A DNA stretch of 12,002 nucleotides from Prevotellaceae bacterium (GTDB lineage: Bacteria; Bacteroidota; Bacteroidia; Bacteroidales; Paludibacteraceae), in contig JAIRTG010000035.1 of NCBI GenBank assembly GCA_031255055.1, positions 1 through 12,002 on the forward strand, written 5' to 3'. Each line of letters begins with the position of its first letter. Within the stretch, counting starts at the first letter, position 1. The translations under genes and the position numbers were made by a program. Of the stretch, positions 7,013 to 12,002 are shown one piece after another. Below the pieces are notes generated by a model. That model did no database searches. It was not told the origin of the DNA and saw nothing but the letters and a program-made list of their open reading frames with translations.

Positions 7013-8220
7013 ATCTTCTAAGGGAAAAAATGATGAGATTCGATGCTCCGCAGCGGGCAAAAGCGGCGGGTATCTATCCCTATTTCAGGGCCATCGAGAG
7101 TGATCAGGACACTGAGGTGATTATCAGTGGAAAGAAAGTACTGATGTTTGGTTCAAACGCCTATCTGGGTCTGACCAATCATCCGAAGGTGAAAGAGGCG
7201 GCCATTGCCGCTACCCGAAAATACGGCACCGGTATGGCCGGTTCGCGCTTCCTGAACGGAACGCTCGACATACACCTTGAACTGGAACGAAAACTCGCCG
7301 ATTTTATGCACAAAGACGAGGCGATTGTCTTCTCGACCGGCTTCACCGTGAACGAAGGCGTATTGGGGTGTATGACGGGACGGGACGATTTTATTTTGTG
7401 GGACGAAAGAGACCATGCGTCCATTATCGAAGGTCTCCGTACGTCTTATTCGACGAAATATAAATATCGTCACAACGATATGGAGCATCTGGAGAGGCAG
7501 TTGAAACGCTGTCATCAGGAAAAGGTAAAACTGATTGTAGTGGACGGCGTTTTCAGCATGGAGGGCGATGTGGTCGATCTGCCCGAAATAGTGAGGCTGG
7601 CGAAGCAATACAATGCCAATATCATGGTTGACGAGGCTCACAGTCTGGGAGTCTTCGGGCGGAAATACAGCGGTCGTGGCGTATGCGATCATTTCGCTCT
7701 GCTCGGTGATGTCGATCTGGTGATGGGTACTTTCAGTAAATCGCTTGCCTCGATTGGCGGTTTTGTGGCCGGAGATTCTTCCGTGATCAATTACCTGCGT
7801 CACAACGCGCGTACAAATATATTCAGCGCCAGTATCACTCCCGGCGCTACAGCCGCCGCATCGGCCGCATTGGATATATTGATAGCCGAACCCGAACGTG
7901 TGAAAAAGCTGTGGGAACTGACTTATTATGCCATTAAGCAGTTCAAGGAAAGAGGCTTTGAACTGGGTCCGACCGCAACGCCTATCATACCGCTTTATGT
8001 GCGCGACAACGATAAGACGTTCCTTGTTACCAAACTCTTGTTTGAAGAGGGTGTGTTTGTTAATCCGGTGGTTTCGCCGGCGGTTTCGCCCGGTGATACG
8101 ATGATTCGTTATTCGCTGATGGCGACGCACACCAAAGAACAAATCGATTATTCGATTGAGCAAATCGCAGGAATATTTGAAAAGTTACATGTCTTTGTCG
8201 AACATAGCGTATTGAAGTAG
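7009..8220 (+). CDS. spt: Serine palmitoyltransferase (alpha-oxoamine synthase)
   Basis: This PLP-dependent enzyme condenses L-serine with a fatty acyl-CoA to 3-ketosphinganine, the first step of sphingolipid synthesis, a hallmark of Bacteroidales membranes. The 403-residue product has the alpha-oxoamine synthase plan: FGSNAYLGLT (47-56), GSRFLNGTLDIHLELE (78-93), CoA/PLP-stacking H136 in DERDHASI, VDEAHSLGVFG (207-217) with D208 and H211, and PLP-lysine K244 in GTFSKSLASIGG. The wording IYPYFRAIE at the N-terminus and IIPLYVRDNDKTFLVTKL near the C-terminus closely resembles, from memory, the Bacteroides enzyme more than KBL or BioF. Its ATG overlaps the preceding 36-residue ORF by four bases, suggesting coupling. 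A hairpin terminator follows 46 bp downstream. No ketosphinganine reductase is adjacent. Confidence 0.88.
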   Translation: MNLLREKMMRFDAPQRAKAAGIYPYFRAIESDQDTEVIISGKKVLMFGSNAYLGLTNHPKVKEAAIAATRKYGTGMAGSRFLNGTLDIHLELERKLADFMHKDEAIVFSTGFTVNEGVLGCMTGRDDFILWDERDHASIIEGLRTSYSTKYKYRHNDMEHLERQLKRCHQEKVKLIVVDGVFSMEGDVVDLPEIVRLAKQYNANIMVDEAHSLGVFGRKYSGRGVCDHFALLGDVDLVMGTFSKSLASIGGFVAGDSSVINYLRHNARTNIFSASITPGATAAASAALDILIAEPERVKKLWELTYYAIKQFKERGFELGPTATPIIPLYVRDNDKTFLVTKLLFEEGVFVNPVVSPAVSPGDTMIRYSLMATHTKEQIDYSIEQIAGIFEKLHVFVEHSVLK

Positions 8221-8266
8221 CGGCTCGAAGTTGTTTTTAACTCATGAGGCGACTTTTCGCAAAAAC

Positions 8267-8307
8267 AAATAGCAAAAGCTGATTTTTGGCTTTTGCTATT
8301 TATTTTT
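8267..8307. terminator. Bidirectional intrinsic terminator between spt and creD
   Basis: AAATAGCAAAAGC (8267-8279) pairs perfectly with GCTTTTGCTATTT (8289-8301) around a 9-nt loop. T-rich sequence follows on the plus strand (ATTTTTTG), and five T follow on the minus strand (complement of AAAAA at 8261-8265). It therefore can terminate both the plus-strand spt transcript and the convergent minus-strand creD transcript. Confidence 0.88.
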
Positions 8308-8327
8308 TGTGTTGAATTATGAGTTGG

Positions 8328-9812
8328 TCATTCTTGTCGGGCGAGTTTGATTTTGTTTGAAACAAACATGATTACGCCTAAAACGATGAACAGGAATATG
8401 CTTCCGAAGAGTAGTGCGTAGTCTTCGATTTGCAAAATGGTGTATAAAAATGTGTAGAGCAACAGCATAATTCCCGCAAGAATGGATGTGGCATTTTTCT
8501 GTTTTATGAGCGAATGAAAATAGATGGTTATTATGGCGATTGTTACCGAACTTGCGATCAAGTATGCCCAGCCGAAGCCGATTTGTTCCGACAGTGAGAG
8601 CAGTAGACTGTAGAACAGTACCAGTGCGATGCCCACAAGTACATATTGAAAGAATTGTATCGGTTTTTTTGTGAAAATTTCGACGAAAAAGAAAACCAGA
8701 AATGTGAGTGCGATAATCAGCAGCGCGTATTTTGCCGACCGCATATTTTGTTGGTACTGGTTTAGGGTTTCTATCAGATTTACACCGAAAGCATTGCTGC
8801 CCAATTCGGGGATATTGTCGTCGAACCAAATATCTGGTATTTCGCGGTTAAAGCTCAAAATGTTCCAAGTGGCGTTGAACTGTTTGTTATCGATGGTTGA
8901 TTCGGGCGAAAAACTACCGATAAACGACGGTGATTGCCATTGTCCGCCAACCGAAACGTTTGTATTTTGTCCGATCGGGATGAAATTGAGCGAACTGCTG
9001 CCGTTGAGTTTTATCGTGCAGTTGACGTTGAGTGATTGCGGCAAAGTGTCGGCAAAATTCAGGTTGACAATCAATGTTTTTCCTGCGACGTCGGTGTTGC
9101 CGATATAGCGGTTTTTTGTCCCGAACTTACCTGTGATTTCTTCTACAACAGCCGTTTCCGATACCGAAAAGAATTTTGTGACGTCGACGGTCGTTTCCAA
9201 TGATTTGTCGGCGATTTTGAAGTCGGGGTTTTCGGTAACGCCTCTCAAATCGGTGATGCCGATTGCAATTTGTGCTTTGTCGAAATGCAATACGCTGTTG
9301 TCTATTTTCAGGTTTGCAAGTTCGGGGAAACAGCCCTCAAAATAGATATTGCTTTTGTAAAGGATGGCTTTATAAATACCGTAATGGCGTTCTTCGGGAG
9401 TCAGAGTTGCGGTAATTTTCAGGTCTTTCGGCGTGATGTGCAGCGTATGTTCTTCGGTAAATTCTTTCTTATCCTTATCGAGTTTCGTTGTTGTGTAGGG
9501 GACAAGCAGGAGCGGGGCGCAGAGAGTTTGCGATCGACTCCATTTGTCGCTGATCTTTTGTACGGTTTCGATGCTGCGTTCCTGACGTTCTTTGATTAGA
9601 TTCTCAATCATTGTGCTCGGAATAAGCAAAATCAGTATGAGAGCGGTAATCGTTATCCCTTTGAATGTAAGCGATTGTGTAAATTTTTTCTTTGTTGTTG
9701 TATCCATATTTATTTTGTTTTTAATGATTTTTTGGGAGATAAGTTGTGCTGTAAAAAATAATCCTACACCAAAAGCAAGCAGAAAAATAAGCACTAGTAT
9801 AATTGTTATCAT
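8328..9812 (-). CDS. creD: CreD family inner-membrane protein
   Basis: CreD is an inner-membrane protein linked in E. coli to the CreBC regulon and envelope stress; its biochemical role is unknown. The protein has the family layout: an N-terminal membrane segment (GITITALILILLIPSTMIENLI) followed by the conserved IKERQERS, a large extracytoplasmic domain, then several hydrophobic helices near the C-terminus (YALLIIALTFLVFFFVEIF onward) and a basic tail. Family blocks include SRSQTLCAPLLLVPY and the CreD-like F-x-E-x-x-T-K-K-P-I-Q-F-x-Q-Y-x-L-V-G. The frame gives 494 residues from the ATG at 9812. The ATG at 9707 (459 residues, MDTTTKKKFTQSLTFKG) matches the usual family start and also has an A-rich leader, so the true start is uncertain. 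The extra 35 residues form an additional membrane helix. No creB/creC regulator is nearby. It is convergent with spt. Confidence 0.92.
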   Translation of the reverse strand: MITIILVLIFLLAFGVGLFFTAQLISQKIIKNKINMDTTTKKKFTQSLTFKGITITALILILLIPSTMIENLIKERQERSIETVQKISDKWSRSQTLCAPLLLVPYTTTKLDKDKKEFTEEHTLHITPKDLKITATLTPEERHYGIYKAILYKSNIYFEGCFPELANLKIDNSVLHFDKAQIAIGITDLRGVTENPDFKIADKSLETTVDVTKFFSVSETAVVEEITGKFGTKNRYIGNTDVAGKTLIVNLNFADTLPQSLNVNCTIKLNGSSSLNFIPIGQNTNVSVGGQWQSPSFIGSFSPESTIDNKQFNATWNILSFNREIPDIWFDDNIPELGSNAFGVNLIETLNQYQQNMRSAKYALLIIALTFLVFFFVEIFTKKPIQFFQYVLVGIALVLFYSLLLSLSEQIGFGWAYLIASSVTIAIITIYFHSLIKQKNATSILAGIMLLLYTFLYTILQIEDYALLFGSIFLFIVLGVIMFVSNKIKLARQE

Positions 9813-9949
9813 AATTTGTTTTCTTTTTTCGTTTTAAACGGCTTATTTATTCATTTATTGCAGCAGTTGCCTTGCTCACCGTGAATTATTCATCAAAACT
9901 TGTGACAAATAAGCGGTGTTTAGTACTACAGTGAAAACATCTGCCCTTT

Positions 9950-10095
9950 TTTCCTTCCGGAAAGAGAAAGAGAATTAGGTGGGGGGGGAAGTCTCCCCCT
10001 CGCTTCAGCCCGCCGTAGGCGGTCTTCCGCTACCCCCTCAGCGGGGCTCTGCCCCGCAACGCCCCGAAAGACAGTGTTTAGTGATTAGCGATTAG
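9950..10095 (-). repeat. Intergenic hairpin-rich repeat, copy R2 (inverted relative to R1)
   Basis: The reverse complement of 9981-10076 equals R1 623-718 apart from four substitutions over 96 ungapped bases, including the terminal C8/G8 run (9981-9988). Three of the four changes fall in hairpin loops (AGA instead of GGA; TAC instead of GAA), so both stems are preserved. Weaker similarity continues through the CTTTCTCTTTC spacer to about 9950 and through the AATCACTAA-like head to about 10095. It lies upstream of creD and abuts the MITE-like element. Confidence 0.85.
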
Positions 10096-10355
10096 TCCCC
10101 CTCTATATTTTGTCAAGTGCAAAAAAAAGAATAACTCTCGGCGCAGCCATGCAAATACTATTCATAGCAGATAGTTACAGGGTAGTTATATGAAAGTGAA
10201 GAATGAAGGCAGATGTTTCGCCGCAGGCGAATAACCTTATTTCCACCTGATTTTAACAACAAAACCACCTCAGTAGTCCGGATAATAACATATACGGGAA
10301 CCTCATTACCTCATTGTTTGGCGTCAACCGTGCAAAAAAAAGAGGGGGACTAATC
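10090..10355. mobile_element. Candidate 266-bp MITE-like element with 23-bp terminal inverted repeats
   Basis: The left end 10090-10112 starts GATTAGTCCCCCTCT and is the reverse complement of 10333-10355 over 23 bp with two mismatches; the outer 15 bp are perfect. The interior is noncoding, AT-balanced, has a small hairpin (TTCGCC-GCA-GGCGAA, 10217-10231) and a 14-bp direct repeat GTGCAAAAAAAAGA near both ends (10117-10130 and 10330-10343). No clear target-site duplication is visible, so this may instead be a product of the surrounding repeats. No transposase gene is in the window. Confidence 0.45.
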
Positions 10356-10482
10356 ACCGGTTAGTCTCCCGCTACAGCCCGCCGTGCGATCTTCCTTGAA
10401 AGAAGAGAAAGATAAAGATAAGTAGGAGGGGAAGTCTCCCCCCCTCGCTTCAGCCGCCTACGGCGTCTTCCGCTATCCCCTC
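10356..10482 (-). repeat. Intergenic hairpin-rich repeat, copy R3 (diverged, two units)
   Basis: Read on the minus strand, from 10482 it runs GAGGGGATAGCGGAAGAC, then CGCC-GTA-GGCG, GCTGAAGCGAGGGG and a CT-rich spacer. A second unit GGAAGATCGCACGGCGGGC followed by TGTAGC corresponds to the second tandem unit of R1 (from 742). The head hairpin GCGGGGC/GCCCCGC present in R1 and R2 is absent. The same A-then-B unit order in R1 and R3 shows that the tandem pair is part of the element. Confidence 0.75.
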
Positions 10483-10500
10483 AACAAAACAATAAAAAAG

Positions 10501-10533
10501 TTTGCATTAATTGAAAAAACATCTTTATCTTTA
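10501..10533 (+). promoter_or_regulatory. Bacteroides-type promoter of the lipoprotein/metalloprotease locus
   Basis: TTTG (10501-10504) is followed after 21 bp by TATCTTTA (10526-10533), seven of eight bases of the -7 consensus TAnnTTTG. Transcription would begin at about 10540, exactly at the first leader hairpin. Both boxes and spacing are convincing. Confidence 0.65.
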
Positions 10534-10540
10534 GGGCGAT

Positions 10541-10664
10541 TACCGCAACAGGCGGTAGGGGACGCTACAAAGAGCGTCTAAAAGTAAAAAATACCATGAA
10601 AACCAATACAAAACTTGCCAGAGACTGCATAAAGCGAAGGCTCCCCGAAGTGACGAACTGCGGG
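10541..10664 (+). ncRNA. Structured 5' leader with three hairpins (candidate RNA element)
   Basis: Immediately after the predicted transcription start come two adjacent perfect hairpins, TACCGC-AACAG-GCGGTA (10541-10557) and GACGCT-ACAAAG-AGCGTC (10561-10578). A third stem further on has one mismatch: CCCGAAGT (10644-10651) with ACTGCGGG (10657-10664). No T-run follows, so they are not terminators. The leader is GC-balanced, unlike the AT-rich genes downstream. It does not match any riboswitch I recognise. It may control the following operon, or the third hairpin may be coincidence inside a small ORF. Confidence 0.4.
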
Positions 10665-10712
10665 AACGAAAAACGATTCTCACATTTACAGAACAAGAAA
10701 AATTTATTTTAA
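10596..10712 (+). CDS. 38-residue basic ORF in the leader (leader peptide or truncated gene start)
   Basis: The ORF reads MKTNTKLARDCIKRRLPEV followed by TNCGNEKRFSHLQNKKNLF, then TAA. It starts after an A-rich leader (AAAAGTAAAAAATACC) typical of Bacteroidota translation starts and ends 12 bp before the lipoprotein gene. The product is highly basic with two cysteines and no membrane segment. GC content is near one half through residue 28 and then falls to AT-only within ten codons, as if the front of a longer GC-balanced gene had been joined to foreign DNA. Whether it is translated is unknown and no family is recognised. Confidence 0.4.
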   Translation: MKTNTKLARDCIKRRLPEVTNCGNEKRFSHLQNKKNLF

Positions 10713-10724
10713 AATTAAATATAT

Positions 10725-11048
10725 ATGAAAACAAAAAAAATGCTTTTAATGATTCCATTCCTGTTTTTGATAATGGGGATGATGAACTGCGAGAAAAAGA
10801 ATAATTTAGAAATTTTTGAAAATACCGCAAAAATAACTTATAGCGGACCTGAAGCAGATGGCTGTGGATGGAAGATAAATATCAATGAAAAAGAGTATCA
10901 TCCCATCAATTTAGATGATGAATATAAAATCGATGGTTTAAGTATAAATATAAAATACAATTTATTACCTTCTTTTTGGGATTGTTCCCAATGGACAATA
11001 CGAAAATATCAAGAAATAAAGATTATTAATATAACTAAAACAAATTAA
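10725..11048 (+). CDS. Small lipoprotein with DGCGW motif, upstream of metalloprotease
   Basis: A 107-residue protein with a lipoprotein-like signal: MKTKKMLLMIPFLFLIMGMM then N-C22-E-K-K. The cysteine at 22 is the likely lipidation site, although the residues before it (MMN) are not a textbook lipobox. The mature ~85 residues contain YSGPEADGCGWKININ (40-55), EYHPINLDDEYKIDGLSINI (57-76) and a second cysteine in SFWDCSQW, ending in IKIINI. This strand-rich, roughly 85-residue pattern with paired cysteines suggests a compact beta-barrel. The gene is strongly AT-rich and lies 7 bp before a secreted M43 protease, hence probably co-transcribed. By analogy with protease/potempin pairs of Tannerella forsythia it could be the cognate protease inhibitor at the cell surface; that is inference from context only. 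Confidence 0.7.
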   Translation: MKTKKMLLMIPFLFLIMGMMNCEKKNNLEIFENTAKITYSGPEADGCGWKININEKEYHPINLDDEYKIDGLSINIKYNLLPSFWDCSQWTIRKYQEIKIINITKTN

Positions 11049-11055
11049 TACTATC

Positions 11056-12002
11056 ATGAGAAGATGTTATTATTTATTGACCATTATGTTATTTTGTACT
11101 GTAATGAATCCAATATCGCTAATAGGTCAAGATATTGGTGTAGTCTGGGGTTGCCACACAACTTTTCAAACTCAACACACTAATTATTTTTCTGTAGAGA
11201 GTCAAGTTGTAAACGAGAATTTAAAAATAGTAAATGTATTTTTCCATATATTGAGAAGAAATGATGGTTCCGGTGGATTATCAGAACAACAAATTAATAA
11301 TACTATTATGCGACTATCTGATGACTATAGACAGTATAATATTATTTTTAATGAATTAGGTCGGAATAATATAAACAATACAGTTTTCTACAACGGTATT
11401 ACAGATAATTTATATTCTCAGTTGATTAATACAAATAGGCAAAGCAATGCAATAAATATCTTTTTATTGTCTCCTGATGATGATTATTCCAGAACTGAAA
11501 ATATACCAGGAAAAGCATTGTCTATAGGAGGTGTCTATCATGGCACATCTGTGATTTCACATGAAATGGGGCACGCTTTAGGTTTATTTCACACTCATTC
11601 TGGTAGTGGATGCAATGATTTTGCTAATTGCAAAGAAAACATCAATCAGAACAATTGTACTACATGTGGAGACTTAATATGTGATACGCCTGCGGATCCT
11701 TGTTTGAGTGGTCGAGTTAATACGAATTGCCAATATATAGGAGACAACAAATATCATCCGGATGTCCACAATATAATGTCATACGCACCTCCAACTTGCT
11801 TAACTCATTTTTCTAATGGTCAGAAAAAGAGAATTCACTATACATTGATCAACAATAGTACTTTTCATAACACTTATTATGCTCCCACCCTCTCCGGCCC
11901 ATCGCAGATATGCGACGGCCAGGTCACTTACTCTATCAGCAACCTGCCACCGGGAGCTACGGTAAACTGGACTGCCAGAGCTATACGTATTATATCAGGG
12001 CA
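11056..12002 (+). CDS. Secreted M43 (pappalysin-like) zinc metalloprotease with Ig/PKD-like domain, C-terminus cut by window edge
   Basis: 315 residues are visible and the frame is open at the right edge. The start MRRCYYLLTIMLFCTVMNP is a signal peptide, with likely cleavage near residue 24-25. After a short pre-segment containing C33 (VVWGCHT) comes a M43-like catalytic domain: KIVNVFFHILRRND (62-75), zinc motif H169-E-M-G-H173-A-L-G-L-F-H179, the M43-typical GDLICDTPADPC, and Met-turn NIMSYA (239-244). All three zinc ligands and the catalytic E170 are present. From about residue 276 (APTLSGPSQIC) begins an Ig/PKD-like domain with SNLPPGATVNW, usual in large Bacteroidota secreted proteins. 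GC changes from about 25% to about 62% between the 60-bp blocks before and after 11881. It probably cleaves extracellular proteins and is exported beyond the outer membrane, but no sorting domain is visible in this window. Confidence 0.88.
   Translation, partial: MRRCYYLLTIMLFCTVMNPISLIGQDIGVVWGCHTTFQTQHTNYFSVESQVVNENLKIVNVFFHILRRNDGSGGLSEQQINNTIMRLSDDYRQYNIIFNELGRNNINNTVFYNGITDNLYSQLINTNRQSNAINIFLLSPDDDYSRTENIPGKALSIGGVYHGTSVISHEMGHALGLFHTHSGSGCNDFANCKENINQNNCTTCGDLICDTPADPCLSGRVNTNCQYIGDNKYHPDVHNIMSYAPPTCLTHFSNGQKKRIHYTLINNSTFHNTYYAPTLSGPSQICDGQVTYSISNLPPGATVNWTARAIRIISG

Noticed and set aside
7153..8163. A 336-codon open frame on the minus strand opposite serine palmitoyltransferase.
   Set aside because: It lies entirely antisense to a gene with a full set of family motifs, is rich in His/Arg/Gln/Ile as expected from a reverse reading, and has no domain.
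10540..10830. A 96-codon minus-strand frame across the leader of the protease locus.
   Set aside because: It runs opposite a promoter-leader and the lipoprotein signal peptide; its serine/phenylalanine-rich product is typical of reversed AT-rich coding.
1..12002. Search for tRNA, rRNA and tmRNA genes.
   Set aside because: No cloverleaf with a T-loop signature and no ribosomal RNA sequence was recognised on either strand by eye.

Overview
The window looks like a chromosomal segment of a Bacteroidales bacterium (phylum Bacteroidota). The evidence is its gene families: a Bacteroides-type serine palmitoyltransferase, a GldA-type ABC ATPase, a DUF4491 protein, CreD, a multicopy AAA-ATPase-like protein and a secreted M43 metalloprotease. 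Starts are preceded by A-rich leaders rather than Shine-Dalgarno sites, and three candidate promoters fit the Bacteroides -33 TTTG / -7 TAnnTTTG pattern. Genus and species cannot be settled by eye.

Layout. The left edge (1-350, minus) holds the N-terminal part of an AAA-ATPase-like protein with its own promoter. A gene-free stretch (351-831) carries a perfect hairpin and the first copy (R1) of a GC-rich, hairpin-dense intergenic repeat. From 5371 down to 832 a compact minus-strand run, probably an operon, encodes a DUF4491 membrane protein, a PBP4-type D-Ala-D-Ala carboxypeptidase, a GldA-type ABC ATPase, RuvB and a secreted beta-barrel-like protein. Divergent from it is a plus-strand aldo/keto reductase with a strong terminator. 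A second promoter then precedes a 36-residue secreted ORF that overlaps serine palmitoyltransferase by ATGA. A bidirectional terminator separates this from convergent creD.

The right part (9813-12002) is accessory. It has two further copies of the intergenic repeat (R2, R3) around a 266-bp MITE-like element with 23-bp terminal inverted repeats. Then comes a well-formed promoter and a GC-balanced leader with three hairpins and a tiny basic ORF. After it the base composition drops sharply. An AT-rich block of about 1.2 kb encodes a small lipoprotein and, 7 bp later, a secreted M43 (pappalysin-like) zinc protease. Composition jumps back to GC-rich at about 11881, inside the protease gene, where an Ig/PKD-like domain begins; the gene runs off the right edge.

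The most interesting hypothesis is that the lipoprotein/protease-domain pair is an acquired module. It sits between a resident promoter-leader and a resident C-terminal domain, and the lipoprotein may be a cognate inhibitor, by analogy with protease-potempin pairs of Tannerella forsythia. The sequence shows the gene order and composition breaks directly. The inhibitor role and the replacement history are inference.
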